This document shows, one piece after another, positions 24,605 through 35,520 of a DNA stretch of 64,000 bases. The position numbers were made by a program, and so were the translations under genes. This DNA comes from Pseudomonadota bacterium (GTDB taxonomy: Bacteria; Pseudomonadota; Gammaproteobacteria; UBA9214). The notes below the pieces were generated by a model that ran no database searches, was not told the DNA's origin, and saw only the letters and a program-made list of their open reading frames with translations. Position 1 is the stretch's first letter. Every line of letters starts with the position of its first letter. The DNA lies in the NCBI GenBank assembly GCA_041395565.1, contig JAWLAI010000010.1, positions 96,016-160,015 on the forward strand. Reading direction: 5' to 3'.

Positions 24605-25786
24605 TCAGGCCACCTCGGTCAGGCGGTTCGTGATCAGGCGGCGCAACGGGGGCAGACGATTGCCCGCCACCAGCAGGGCGCGCCGCGCCACCCGCGCCAG
24701 CGGATCCGTCCGGGTATACAGCCGCACCAGCGCATTGGTGCCGAGATAGACCGGCCGGGTCGCCCGGACATGCGCGCTGTGGTAGCCGTGCAGGACACCC
24801 GCGCCGGCAAAGTCCCGGCCCGCGGCGTGCGCCCTGCCCACTGCCTGCGCCAGGGTGTGCGCGCCGCGCAGGCCGAAATTGAAACCGTGTGCCGTCACCG
24901 GATGCATGCCGACGGCCGCATCGCCCACCAGTACGCAGCGACGGGCATGAAAGCGTTCGGCGTAGACCGCCACCAGGGGATACGGGAACAGCGCGCTGAC
25001 CAGGCGCATGGCACCCAGGCGGTGATCGATGCGACGCGCGATGTCATGCGCGAATTCCGCCGGCGGCATGGCGAGCACGGCAGCGCTGTCCTGCGCATCC
25101 AGCGTGATGACCACCGAGCAGCAGTTGCCATTGAGCGGCAACACGGCGAGCGTACGGTCGTACTGGAAACATTCCCACGCGATGCCTGCATGCGGCGACT
25201 CGCAGGCCATCCGGCACACGATGCAGGTACGCCCGAAGTCGTGCATCGAAGCCGCGATCCCCAGCATACGCCGCACAGCGGAGAAGCGGCTGTCCGCCGC
25301 CACCAGCAGCGCCGCAGTCAGCGTGCGCCCATCGGCGAGCCTGATCCAGGCCTGCTGCCGGTCGCTGCCGGCAGCGCACACCTCGGCGTCGGTCAGCAGC
25401 GTGACGCGGCGGCAGTCCTGCACCGCCGCCCAGGCGCTGCGGCGGATCAGGTGGTTGGAGACCATAAAGCCGAGGCTCCCGACACCGGATACGCCACGAT
25501 CGAAGTGCAGTGCGTACGGCGAATCGCCGTTGCTGACCCGCGCGGCGGCGACGGGCGCAATCGCCGCCGGATCGATCCGGTCCCACATGTCCGCCTGCTG
25601 CATGATCCGGCGCGACAAGTGGGTGAGTGCGATCTCGCGCCCGTCATAGGCGGGATCCGCCAGCGTCCGTGCGTCGGTCTTTTCGACGACCGCGACAGTG
25701 AGTCCGGTATCGGCCAGCAACCGCGCACAGGCAAGCCCTGCCGGCCCGCCGCCGGCAATCAGCACGTCGTAGTCAGTCTGTTGCAT
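24605..25786 (-). CDS. ubiM: FAD-dependent UbiH/UbiM-family ubiquinone hydroxylase
   Basis: A 393-residue class A flavoprotein monooxygenase with V-L-I-A-G-G-G-P-A-G-L-A-C-A at the N terminus and the second FAD motif V-L-V-G-D-A-A-V-G-M-H-P-V-T-A-H-G-F-N-F-G-L. The G-R-E-I-A-L-T-H-L-S-R segment resembles UbiM, which hydroxylates the ubiquinone ring at C5 or other positions. The start at 25786 has GGAG nine bases upstream; the ATG at 25825 is less favoured. The gene stands alone. Confidence 0.75.
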   Translation of the reverse strand: MQQTDYDVLIAGGGPAGLACARLLADTGLTVAVVEKTDARTLADPAYDGREIALTHLSRRIMQQADMWDRIDPAAIAPVAAARVSNGDSPYALHFDRGVSGVGSLGFMVSNHLIRRSAWAAVQDCRRVTLLTDAEVCAAGSDRQQAWIRLADGRTLTAALLVAADSRFSAVRRMLGIAASMHDFGRTCIVCRMACESPHAGIAWECFQYDRTLAVLPLNGNCCSVVITLDAQDSAAVLAMPPAEFAHDIARRIDHRLGAMRLVSALFPYPLVAVYAERFHARRCVLVGDAAVGMHPVTAHGFNFGLRGAHTLAQAVGRAHAAGRDFAGAGVLHGYHSAHVRATRPVYLGTNALVRLYTRTDPLARVARRALLVAGNRLPPLRRLITNRLTEVA

Positions 25787-26072
25787 GTGATGCATCTCCG
25801 CCAGGTGCAGGAACCGCGGCGACATCCGCCCGGACGCGGCCGCCGGACCATTCTACACACCGCTCCCCGCGCTGTCCGTCCTGCGCCTGCGACCTGGAAT
25901 CGGTCCAGCGGGAAACTGCGTGCGGCAGGGTGACCGCCCCGGGATGCATGCCGACTACGTAGTTATCCGGATACTTTCATAGCGGACAATCCCCTAGGCT
26001 TGACCGTAATCGGTGGGATGGTGCGGGGTCCGGGCCAGGGGCAAGCGGATGCTCCCGCTCCGAGAAGGAACG

Positions 26073-26381
26073 ATGCAGATCAGGACCGTATTGAATGGAA
26101 CCCGGCGAACCCTGAAGATCTGGGTGTGCGAAACACTCGATGTCCAGCTGCACGCGGCATTCGCCAACACCGCCGTCGTTGCCAATTACACCCTGATCGA
26201 CGACATCGAGATCGATCTGCAGCATACCCGCGTCATCCGCGATTCCGGCCTGGCCCTGCTGATGATGCTGCAGCACAAATGCGCCCGGCACTGCAGCCGT
26301 ATCCGGCTCGTCAACTGTTCAGAGGAGCTGCGGTCCCGACTCTTGCTGAACAACCTGGCCGGCCACTTCCAGATCGCCTGA
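26073..26381 (+). CDS. STAS-domain protein (anti-sigma antagonist-like)
   Basis: A 102-residue single-domain protein with the STAS order: an N-terminal strand, I-D-D-I-E-I-D-L-Q-H-T-R-V-I-R-D-S-G-L-A-L-L-M-M-L and C-S-E-E-L-R-S-R-L-L-L-N-N-L. The serine of R-D-S-G-L is at the site phosphorylated in SpoIIAA-type proteins. GAAGGA lies just before the ATG at 26073. No kinase or phosphatase partner is adjacent. It may act in a stress-signalling switch. Confidence 0.82.
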   Translation: MQIRTVLNGTRRTLKIWVCETLDVQLHAAFANTAVVANYTLIDDIEIDLQHTRVIRDSGLALLMMLQHKCARHCSRIRLVNCSEELRSRLLLNNLAGHFQIA

Positions 26382-26703
26382 AGCAGCGGACTGCCGCAGC
26401 CCGGACCGCCCAGCGCCAAACGCGCTGCCGTCACGATTCCCGCTACGCAGGCCCTGCCGCGCTCGCTGCGCGCAGCCCGTCGCACTGCAGCGATGCCGTC
26501 GTAACCAACACCTGCCCGTAGTACAGACGCGCCGGCCGGTGGTCGCGGAAGGCGCACGCCGCCCCGACATCCCGCACCCTGCACAGAACAAAACCTGTGC
26601 GCAGGAATCAAACCCGTCACTGACCGTATCCGACGCTGTCAGCCCTCAACGCCCCGCGTTAGCGCATGCGGCAATCGACAGCGATTCCGGCAAGGAGTGA
26701 CCC
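26382..26703. other. Intergenic stretch without a supported gene
   Basis: No recognisable protein, RNA structure or promoter motif could be supported between the STAS gene and the ribosome site of the short upstream frame before the antiporter gene. Confidence 0.4.
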
Positions 26704-26811
26704 ATGTCTGCCAGCCAGCCCCTTCACCCACGGTCAGCAACCGTTATCCCGCCGCCCCCCTTGACCCTGTCCTCCGCACCGGATACACGCTCCGACCAGG
26801 AGGGGAACTGA
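26704..26811 (+). CDS. Possible 35-residue polyproline leader peptide
   Basis: A short frame begins with ATG behind AAGGAG and ends two bases before the antiporter ATG, inside the antiporter's ribosome-site region. It contains V-I-P-P-P-P-L-T-L; runs of proline stall ribosomes when elongation factor P is limiting. It could couple translation to the antiporter gene. No homology is recognised. Confidence 0.3.
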   Translation: MSASQPLHPRSATVIPPPPLTLSSAPDTRSDQEGN

Positions 26812-26813
26812 CC

Positions 26814-28079
26814 ATGCCTGCCTGGGAGCACATGGATTTCTGGAACCTGCTGGCGCTGCTGCTGACGCTGACGGCGCTGTTCGGTTACCTGAACGATCGC
26901 TGGCTCAGGCAACCGGCGGTGATCGGCATCATGCTGCTGGCGCTGCTGTTCTCGCTGCTGCTGATCAGCCTGCATCACCTCGGCGTGGACCTGAGCCGGC
27001 CGGCGCGCGCCCTGCTCACCCAGGTGCATTTCGAGAAGACGCTGCTGCACGGCATGCTCGGCTACCTGCTGTTCGCCGGCGCCTTGCAGATCGATGTCGG
27101 CCGGTTACGCCACAGCGCCTGGGTCGTGACGGCGCTGGCGACAGTCGGGACACTGCTCTCCACACTGCTGATCGGCACCATCGCCTACGGCACCCTGCAC
27201 TGGATCGGCCTGCAGGCGCCGGTGGCGGCCTGCATGCTGTTGGGTGCGCTGATCTCGCCGACGGACACCGTGGCCGTACTCGCCATCCTCAAGCATGTGG
27301 GGGCGCCGCGCACCCTCGAGATCCAGATTGCCGGCGAGTCCCTGTTCAACGACGGTATCTCGCTGACGCTGTTCATCCTGTTCTTCGCGATGACCTATCA
27401 AAATGCCACGACCTCGTGGCCCGCCATACTGGCAATCTTCTCCCGGGAGGTGTTCGGGGGCATCCTGCTCGGCGCCGCGCTGGGCTGGGGCAGCTTCTAC
27501 CTGATGCAAAGGGTCGGTGACAACACCGCTGTCATCCTGCTCTCACTGGCGGTGGCCAGTGGCGGCTTTGCCCTGGCACGGCAGCTGGACGTCTCCGCAC
27601 CGCTTGCCATGGTCGTGGCCGGACTCGTCGTGGGCCACCAGGGTCGCCGACATGCGCTGACGCTGGCCGGACGCGACCGGCTGGACCTGTTCTGGCAGGT
27701 CGTGGACGATATCCTCAACGCCATCCTGTTCCTGCTCATCGGGCTCGAAATCCTCGCCCTGCCGTCGCACGGCGTCTATCTCGGTGCAATCCTCGTCCTG
27801 ATACCCGTCACCCTGATCGCCCGCGGCATCAGCACCGGCCTACCGTGGCTGCTGCTGCGGCGCCGGCATCACTTCGATGCTGGTGCGCTGCCCGTGCTGG
27901 TCTGGGGCGGGCTGCGCGGCGCGCTGTCCGTGGCCATGGCACTGTCGCTGCCCGCCGGCGACATCCGCGACGCCATCGTCGCGATCACCTATGGCATCGT
28001 GGTGTTCTCCATCCTGGTTCAGGGCACCACCATCCGTCCACTGATCGCGCGGTGGATGACCGCGCCAGGGGAGCACTAG
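26814..28079 (+). CDS. CPA1/NhaP-type Na+/H+ antiporter
   Basis: The 421-residue inner-membrane protein has about 12 helices and the CPA1 signatures S-P-T-D-T-V-A-V-L-A-I-L and I-A-G-E-S-L-F-N-D-G-I-S, with the N-D pair that binds cations in NhaP/NHE proteins. Later helices contain V-W-G-G-L-R-G-A-L-S-V-A-M-A-L-S-L-P, conserved in the family. No C-terminal regulatory domain is present. The start at 26814 has GGAGGGG upstream; a longer frame from 26697 would place the short leader in the protein. The role is pH or sodium homeostasis. Confidence 0.9.
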   Translation: MPAWEHMDFWNLLALLLTLTALFGYLNDRWLRQPAVIGIMLLALLFSLLLISLHHLGVDLSRPARALLTQVHFEKTLLHGMLGYLLFAGALQIDVGRLRHSAWVVTALATVGTLLSTLLIGTIAYGTLHWIGLQAPVAACMLLGALISPTDTVAVLAILKHVGAPRTLEIQIAGESLFNDGISLTLFILFFAMTYQNATTSWPAILAIFSREVFGGILLGAALGWGSFYLMQRVGDNTAVILLSLAVASGGFALARQLDVSAPLAMVVAGLVVGHQGRRHALTLAGRDRLDLFWQVVDDILNAILFLLIGLEILALPSHGVYLGAILVLIPVTLIARGISTGLPWLLLRRRHHFDAGALPVLVWGGLRGALSVAMALSLPAGDIRDAIVAITYGIVVFSILVQGTTIRPLIARWMTAPGEH

Positions 28080-28327
28080 ACAATGCCGGGCGACGCGGGA
28101 ACATCGGGACGCTGAGCCCTGCCATCCGGCCCGGGCGTCTGCGGAATTCCGGTGCTTGCGCTGATACTGGAACTGCTACCGCGCCGACAGACCCGAATTG
28201 CCCGCAGCCGACACCGTCTGGCAGGCCGGCGCCGAGATCATGATCATCGCGCGCACGGCCACGCTCGCCGCCATCGAAAAACTCTTCACTGACAGCTGAT
28301 GTGCCGCCTGACGGCTGGCGCGCGAAT

Positions 28328-28945
28328 TCAGGCGGCGTGTGACGTCGGCTGCACCTGCTGCAGGTTCGCGGCAACGAAGCTCCAGTCGACGAGCTTCCAG
28401 AACGCAGCCAGATACTCGGCGCGCGCATGGCGGTAGTCGATGTAATAGGCGTGCTCCCAGACGTCGCACGCCAACAGCGGCACCTGGCCTGTTGCCAGCG
28501 GGGTATCCGCGTTGGCAGTGCTGACGATTTCCAGCCGCCCGCCGTCCGCAGCCACGAGCCAGGTCCAGCCGGAACCGAAGGTACTGACCGCTGCACGCGC
28601 AAACTGCAGCTGGAAATCATCCAGCGAACCGAAGCGTGCGGCGAGCGCTTCCCGCAGCTGCGTTGCAGGCCGGGCGGCCTGTGGTGTTAGACAGCGCCAG
28701 TAGAAGGCGTGATTCCAGGCCTGGGCCGCGTTGTTATACACGGCGCTGCTGCGATCTGCTGCAGGCCGGGTGGCACGGACCAGCGCCTCGAGCGACACCT
28801 GCTCGAAGTCCGTACCCTTGACGAGTTCGTTCAACTTGTCCACGTAGGCGCGGTGGTGCTTGCCGTAGTGGTAATCGAGGGTTTCACGCGAGAGATAGGG
28901 CTCGAGTGCATCGTGACGATAGGGAAGTTCGGGTAAGGTATGCAT
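28328..28945 (-). CDS. sodB: Iron superoxide dismutase
   Basis: A 205-residue cytoplasmic enzyme that dismutates superoxide. Metal ligands are H26, H79 (Q-A-W-N-H-A-F-Y-W), D161 and H165 (D-V-W-E-H-A-Y-Y-I-D-Y). The glutamine in N-N-A-A-Q-x-W-N-H is the FeSOD-type second-sphere residue; MnSOD has it elsewhere. The start at 28945 has AGGAGGA upstream and fits the conserved M-x-x-L-P-x-L-P-Y. A sigma-54-like motif lies 56 bases upstream. Confidence 0.95.
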   Translation of the reverse strand: MHTLPELPYRHDALEPYLSRETLDYHYGKHHRAYVDKLNELVKGTDFEQVSLEALVRATRPAADRSSAVYNNAAQAWNHAFYWRCLTPQAARPATQLREALAARFGSLDDFQLQFARAAVSTFGSGWTWLVAADGGRLEIVSTANADTPLATGQVPLLACDVWEHAYYIDYRHARAEYLAAFWKLVDWSFVAANLQQVQPTSHAA

Positions 28946-29000
28946 GGCTGTCCTCCTGTCCGGATGCGGACCTGTCCATCCAGGTCCCACCTGCTGCCAT

Positions 29001-29015
29001 GCAGCAACGGTGCCA
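29001..29015 (-). promoter_or_regulatory. Sigma-54-like promoter of sodB
   Basis: On the minus strand TGGCACC-GTTG-CTGC keeps the GG and GC pairs 10 bases apart; CTGC replaces TTGC. The GC pair is 56 bases from the sodB start, the same distance as the near-identical motif before hsp20. Function is inferred. Confidence 0.45.
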
Positions 29016-29243
29016 ATTGCCCGGAGCGCTGCAATCGCGGCGGCGGGCGGGCGCGCCCCCGCTGCAGTTGCGTAATATTGCCCGTAGTGCGGGAAATAAT
29101 CCGCAGCGCCGCGTGCGTGTCCCGACTGCCGCGTTCAGGGAACATGCAGTTTCCAGACCGCGCGCATGCGCCGGCGGAACGGCACCCAGGGTCTGAGCAC
29201 CGCTTCGGCTGGCGCGGCTGCACGACAACGGCCGGAAATACCC

Positions 29244-29390
29244 TCACAGCTGTGCGCTGAGCCCGATGATGCCGACCAGGATCAGATAAACGGCAACGAT
29301 GTAGTTCAGCAAGCGCGGCATGACCAGGATCGCGATGCCGGCCAAGAGTGCAAGCCAGGGTGAGAACAGCAACAAATCGAACGTCATCAT
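29244..29390 (-). CDS. DUF3096 small membrane protein
   Basis: A 48-residue protein too short for routine detection. It reads as two membrane helices around P-R-L-L-N-Y-I-V-A-V-Y-L-I-L-V-G, the hallmark of the DUF3096 family, with a preceding L-A-L-L-A-G-I-A-I-L. GGAGAAG lies just upstream of the double ATG. DUF3096 proteins are common beside stress genes and have no known function. It follows marC by 77 bases on the same strand. Confidence 0.8.
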   Translation of the reverse strand: MMTFDLLLFSPWLALLAGIAILVMPRLLNYIVAVYLILVGIIGLSAQL

Positions 29391-29467
29391 CAGCTTCTCC
29401 GTTGCGGCGTGTAGGACCGATCACCCGCCGTCCCCGACCCGCATCAGCCAGCCGGGTCGACGGTGTG

Positions 29468-30115
29468 CTAATGCGCCAGACCGGGTAGCAGCACGCCGAG
29501 ACCGCGGGTGATGAACTCGACGGCGATGGCCGCCAGGATCAGCCCCATGATCCGGCTCGCGATATTGAGGCCGGTCGTACCCATTACCCGCGCAACGGGT
29601 AGCGCCGCGCGCAGCGCCGCCCAGACGGCAGCGGCGACGATCAGCCCGATCACGATCAGCGCAATCCTGTGGGCAGCGGAAGCATCCTGGTGCGAGTAGA
29701 TGATGACGGTGCTGATCGCCCCGGGGCCGGCCAGCAGCGGCAGCGCGAGCGGAACCACCGCAATATCCTCCTTGCCACGCGCCTCCTCCGCTTCGTCATC
29801 CGTATGCCTGGCACCGCTCATCCTGGCATGCAGCATGGCGATCGCCATGAGCAGGATCAGAATCCCGCCCCCGACCTGGAAGGCGGCGATCTGGATACCG
29901 AACGCCCGCAGCACCGGCCCTCCCGCCACCACGGTCAGGGCGATGATGATGGCCACGGACAGGGCGGTACGCGCCGCAATCGCGCGCCGGTTACGTTCAC
30001 TGCTGTCGGGGGTGAGCGCGATGAATGCGGGTATGGCCAGCAGCGGATTGACGATGGCGAGCAGACCGACGAGCACCTTGAGATAGTCGTGCCAGTGTAG
30101 CAGGATCGTCGTCAT
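29468..30115 (-). CDS. MarC/UPF0056 family inner-membrane protein
   Basis: The 215-residue protein has six helices with the family motifs L-L-A-I-V-N-P-L-L-A-I-P-A-F near the N terminus, V-P-L-A-L-P-L-L-A-G-P-G-A-I-S-T-V-I in the middle and a C-terminal R-I-M-G-L-I-L-A-A-I-A-V-E-F. MarC proteins have no proven substrate. The start at 30115 lies 20 bases after the response-regulator stop, so it likely ends the yfdX-cydAB-regulator operon. The long frame extension upstream lies inside that regulator gene and is rejected. Confidence 0.88.
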   Translation of the reverse strand: MTTILLHWHDYLKVLVGLLAIVNPLLAIPAFIALTPDSSERNRRAIAARTALSVAIIIALTVVAGGPVLRAFGIQIAAFQVGGGILILLMAIAMLHARMSGARHTDDEAEEARGKEDIAVVPLALPLLAGPGAISTVIIYSHQDASAAHRIALIVIGLIVAAAVWAALRAALPVARVMGTTGLNIASRIMGLILAAIAVEFITRGLGVLLPGLAH

Positions 30116-30135
30116 CGCAGCCGCCGTGCAAGCCG

Positions 30136-31522
<1,387 letters not shown>

Positions 31523-31530
<8 letters not shown>

Positions 31531-33001
31531 GGTCATTTCCACCGCAAGGCAATTCCAGTGTGACACAGGCCCCGTGCGGGTCCTGGTTCGAAAGCGTGAT
31601 CCGGCCGCCCTGCGCACGCACGAAGCGCTGCACCATGGCAAGGCCCAGCCCCGTCCCCCCCGGCCGGTGGGTGACGAATGCCTGGATCCCGGCTGTCAGC
31701 AGTTCGGGCGGGAATCCGGGCCCGTCGTCGCAGACGCAGAGCCGCAGCTGCCGGTCGACGAGTTCGGCCACGATGCTGATGCGCCCCGGCCTGTCGCCCA
31801 GCGCCTGGCCGGCATTGAGCAGCAGATTCAGCAGCGCCTGACGGAACAGGGCATCCGGCAGGCGACAGACGGCAGTGTCCGGTATCGCCTGCTCGATACG
31901 GATACGTGCCGGTATCTGGTAGCGTGCCAGGGCCACGAGTTCGGCGACCGCCTGCGCCAGTGCCACGTCCCGCAACGCCTCCGGTCGGTGCCGCGACTGG
32001 TCGAGCAGCGCATTCAACAGCGCAATGACACGGTCGATCTCGCCGGCGATGACGCCGAGCCGTTCCCGGTAGCCGGCGCTGTCCGGTTCCCGCTCCAGGT
32101 CCTGGCATAGGGTGGTGCATGCCAGCTTGACACCGGCCAGCGGATTGCGCAGCTCATGGGCGATGCGCGCCATCATCTCGCCCACGGCCGCCAGGCGTTC
32201 GGTGCTGGCGATACGCCGCTGTTGTTCGAGCAGCACGCGCGTCGCATGCTGCACCTGCACCTCCAGGTCCTGCTCGCGCCGTGCATGCTCCCCTTCCAGC
32301 TCCGCCAGCCGCGTCACCATGGAATTGTAGTTCTCCGTCAGCGGCCGCAGCATGGGATCGATGACGGCGACCGGCGCCGGCGCGTAGTTCTTGCGCGCCA
32401 GCAGGGTCATGAGAAACCCCAGATGGTTGAGTGGCTCCAGGATCCGCCGCCGCAGCAGGTAGATCAGCAGGATCGCGCCGGCCGGGAACACGAGCAGCGC
32501 GACGACTCCGATCTCGAGCTCCATAGCCATCGAGCTACTGATCTCCCCGATCAGCCGCTGGTGCTCGCCGACCTCGGCATTGATCACCGTACGCAGGTGC
32601 GACAGCGCAAGTATCAGTGCCTGCCTGGGCGCGATATCCATGTTCGCCAGCACGTCTCGGGCACTGGACAGCGCCTGCGGCGTGCGTTCCGAGAGACTCG
32701 CCTGCAGGCCGAGGATGTCCTCGATCTCCCTGCGCATCTGCGTGCGCTCGTCGCGGGTAAATTCACTCTCACCGTTCAGACTTTCCAGGAGCTCGCGCTG
32801 CAACTCCAGGCTGGTGACCTGCAGGCGGTTCATCTGGGCAAGATGGCGGTTCACCGGTGCAAGATTCGCGTGAGCCACCCAGGACAGTATCAGCTGGATC
32901 ACCAGCACGAGAACAAGGAGCACGCCGAGCACCGCAGCCGGCAGCCACAGCGACACGTAGTAGCGATATCCGGAATCATCGGTGCCTGCAGTCACGCTCA
33001 C
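31523..33001 (-). CDS. NtrB-like membrane sensor histidine kinase
   Basis: A 492-residue kinase: membrane helices at about 18-42 and 160-183, a helical periplasmic domain between them, a HAMP-like linker, HisKA with H282 in A-R-I-A-H-E-L-R-N-P-L-A-G-V, and an ATPase domain with D-D-G-P-G-F-P and G-G-T-G-L-G-L-A. The H-E-L-R-N-P-L-A motif is typical of partners of NtrC-type regulators. It begins with GTG overlapping the cydB stop (GTGA), tying control to the cytochrome bd operon. The periplasmic four-helix-like region gives no clue to the signal. Confidence 0.92.
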
Positions 33002-34101
33002 CCGGCTCCGGGTTTCACGCGGGCGCCACCGCGGGATGCGCCACCCGTAGCGGCGGCTGCCCCGGCGCCGCTCCCTGCGGTGCGCGCGACCGCAGCGTGC
33101 CGCGGCTGCACCGGCAGCAGCTTGCCGCGGAACACCAGGTACTGGAAACCGTTGTAAACGATCATGACGGGCAGCAGCATGCCGATCCCGACCAGCATGA
33201 ACACCAGCGTCGAGCTGGAGGCTGCGCTTGTGGACAGTGACATCACGGGGGGCACCAGGTAAGGATACAGACTCGCTGCCAGCCCCACAAACGATAGCAC
33301 GAAGATGACGATGCTCCAGGCGAAAGGGGCATACTCGCTGCCGCGCGCGAGCGCCACCCGCAGGCGCGCGCAGGCGACCAGCGCCGCGAGCGGCAACAGG
33401 GACAGGTAGATGACGGCGGGCAGGCTGAACCAGCGCCGCGCAATGTAGTTATGGGCCAGGGGAGTGACAACGGTCACGCAAGCCGCCGCGGCCAGCATGA
33501 TCCAGGCCGCGCGCCGGCTCTGTAGGCGACTGCGCGCCTGCAGTTCGCCGGACGTCTTGATGATGAGGAATGTCCCGCCCAGCAGGGCATAGCCGGCCGT
33601 GACACCGACGGCGACGACACTGGAAAACGGGCCGAACCACGACCAGATGCTGCCGGTGAAATCCCCGCCGGCGACTGGCAGACCGGTGATCACCGCACCG
33701 AGCATGTAGCCCTGCGCAAGCGCGGCAACCAGGCTACCGCCGCCGAACGCGCGTGTCCAACCGCGCCGGTCGCGCGCCTGTTCACTGAACGCGAAGGCGA
33801 TTCCGCGCACAACGAGGCCGAACAGCAGCGCACTGAGCGGGACATAGAGGGCATGCAGGGTCACGGCATAAACGCCGGGAAACGCGCCGAACAGCGCGCC
33901 GCCGAACAGCACCAGCCAGGTTTCGTTGGCATCCCAGACCCCGCTGACCGCCGCCATCATCTGCATGCGCCGGGAATCATCCCGTTCGCACAGCGTGAGT
34001 ATGCCGATGCCGAGATCGAAACCGTCGGTGACGACGTACAGCACCAGGATCAGACCCAGCAGCAGGTACCAGATCACGGCCAGGAATGCGTGGATGTCCA
34101 T
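32998..34101 (-). CDS. cydB: Cytochrome bd-type quinol oxidase subunit II
   Basis: The 367-residue inner-membrane subunit starts M-D-I-H-A-F-L-A-V-I-W-Y-L-L-L-G and has V-T-D-G-F-D-L-G-I-G-I-L and V-W-D-A-N-E-T-W-L-V, standard for CydB/CioB. It pairs with CydA to reduce oxygen with quinol electrons. The C-terminal tail after residue 340 is Ala/Gly-rich and variable. Nine bases separate it from cydA, and its stop overlaps the kinase start. Confidence 0.95.
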   Translation of the reverse strand: MDIHAFLAVIWYLLLGLILVLYVVTDGFDLGIGILTLCERDDSRRMQMMAAVSGVWDANETWLVLFGGALFGAFPGVYAVTLHALYVPLSALLFGLVVRGIAFAFSEQARDRRGWTRAFGGGSLVAALAQGYMLGAVITGLPVAGGDFTGSIWSWFGPFSSVVAVGVTAGYALLGGTFLIIKTSGELQARSRLQSRRAAWIMLAAAACVTVVTPLAHNYIARRWFSLPAVIYLSLLPLAALVACARLRVALARGSEYAPFAWSIVIFVLSFVGLAASLYPYLVPPVMSLSTSAASSSTLVFMLVGIGMLLPVMIVYNGFQYLVFRGKLLPVQPRHAAVARTAGSGAGAAAATGGASRGGARVKPGAG

Positions 34102-34110
34102 CCGTCCGCC

Positions 34111-35496
34111 CTAACCCGGCACGGGGGCTCCGGCCGCCGCCACCGGCACCTCCACCGGCTCCGGCCCCTGCCTGAGGATGCGTCTTGCGAACAGCACGAA
34201 GGTCGCTGCGAGCACCGCATACAGCACGGCATAAACGAGCAGTGTCGCCGCGACACCGGTCGCCGGTAGTACCGAGGCCGCCGTGGCGGTGCGCAGCAGG
34301 CCGTAGACGATCCAGGGCTGCCGCCCCACCTCGCGCACGAACCAGCCGCATTCCACCGCAACATACCCGAGCGGCACCGACGCCACCCAGACCCGCAGCA
34401 GTCGCCGGGTCAGAACCCTGTTACCGCCAGCCGGGCTGAACCGCCAGCCGCGCCGCAGCGTCCACAGCGACAACAGCAGGAACCAGCAGCCGATGAGCAC
34501 CATCAGGCGGAAGGCGTAGAACAGCAGCGGCAGCGCCGGTGGCTGGTCCGCGACGGGGAACTCGCGCAGCCCCCGCACCCTGCCCTCCAGGCTGCCTGTT
34601 GCGAGCAGGCTCAGGCCGTCAGGCAGCGCGAGCGACCAGTCATTGCCCTGCCGCCGCGCGTCCGGCCAGGCCAGTAACGCCCAGTCGGCACCGGTGCCGG
34701 GCCGGTTCGTCTCCCAGTGTCCTTCCAGGGCAGCGCCCTTCGCCGGCTGGTAGCGGAACACCGCCCGGCCGCTAGCATCGCCCGACCAGACCTGCAATGG
34801 CGCCACGACCAGCGCCGCCAGCAGTGCCAGCCTGAATGATTTCGTGAACAGCCCGACGTGCCTGCGCTGCAGCAGGTACCAGGCACTGAGGCCCGCGATC
34901 ACGAACAGGCTGGTCTCGAGGCATGCGAGCCACATGTGGACGGCACCGGTGAGAGCGTCCGGATTGAAGATGGCGCGCCAGTAGTCGTCCACGACGAAGC
35001 GGCCTGCCTCGATGTGCCCGCCGGCCGGCGTCTGCATCCAGGCATTCGCGACCAGTATCCAGAACGCCGACAGCGAGGCGCCCAGCGCCACCATGCAGGT
35101 GGCGAAGAAATGCAGAGCGCGGGGCACCCGCGTCCAGCCCATGGCCATGATACCCACGAAACCCGCCTCGAGCATGAAGGCCATGGCACCCTCGAATCCG
35201 AGAATGTTGCCGAAAAAGTCTCCACTCATGACGGCGAACGGTGCCCAGTTGGCGCCAAACTCGAACTCCAGTGGCAGCCCGCTGACCACGCCGACGGCGA
35301 AGTTCAGCAGCAGCAGCCGCGACCAGAAGCGCGCATGGCGGTAATAGTCCGCGTCCCCGGATTTCAGCCACAGCGCCTCGACCGTCACCAGGAACAGCGC
35401 CAGTCCGATCGTCAGCACCGGCCAGAGCATGTGAAACATGGCCGTGAGTGCAAACTGGAGCCGCGCGAGCAGCACGGGGTCAATCAAACAAGTCAT
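34111..35496 (-). CDS. cydA: Cytochrome bd-type quinol oxidase subunit I, short Q-loop type
   Basis: A 461-residue subunit that carries the haems. L-Q-F-A-L-T-A-M-F-H (H22) matches the high-spin haem ligand, G-A-V-H-M-W the low-spin ligand region, and G-R-Q-P-W-I-V-Y-G-L-L-R-T is the conserved C-terminal segment. It is about 60 residues shorter than E. coli CydA, so it belongs to the short Q-loop (CioA-like) group, often cyanide-tolerant. It follows the yfdX-like gene by 24 bases. No cydX-like small subunit was found. Confidence 0.95.
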   Translation of the reverse strand: MTCLIDPVLLARLQFALTAMFHMLWPVLTIGLALFLVTVEALWLKSGDADYYRHARFWSRLLLLNFAVGVVSGLPLEFEFGANWAPFAVMSGDFFGNILGFEGAMAFMLEAGFVGIMAMGWTRVPRALHFFATCMVALGASLSAFWILVANAWMQTPAGGHIEAGRFVVDDYWRAIFNPDALTGAVHMWLACLETSLFVIAGLSAWYLLQRRHVGLFTKSFRLALLAALVVAPLQVWSGDASGRAVFRYQPAKGAALEGHWETNRPGTGADWALLAWPDARRQGNDWSLALPDGLSLLATGSLEGRVRGLREFPVADQPPALPLLFYAFRLMVLIGCWFLLLSLWTLRRGWRFSPAGGNRVLTRRLLRVWVASVPLGYVAVECGWFVREVGRQPWIVYGLLRTATAASVLPATGVAATLLVYAVLYAVLAATFVLFARRILRQGPEPVEVPVAAAGAPVPG

Positions 35497-35520
35497 GGCT
35501 CGAGCGCGCGCCTGCGCCGT

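Noticed and set aside
28080..28327. Possible decayed reading frame ending A-G-A-E-I-M-I-I-A-R-T-A-T-L-A-A-I-E-K-L-F
   Set aside because: The piece is short, lacks a start and has no recognisable family, so a pseudogene cannot be supported.
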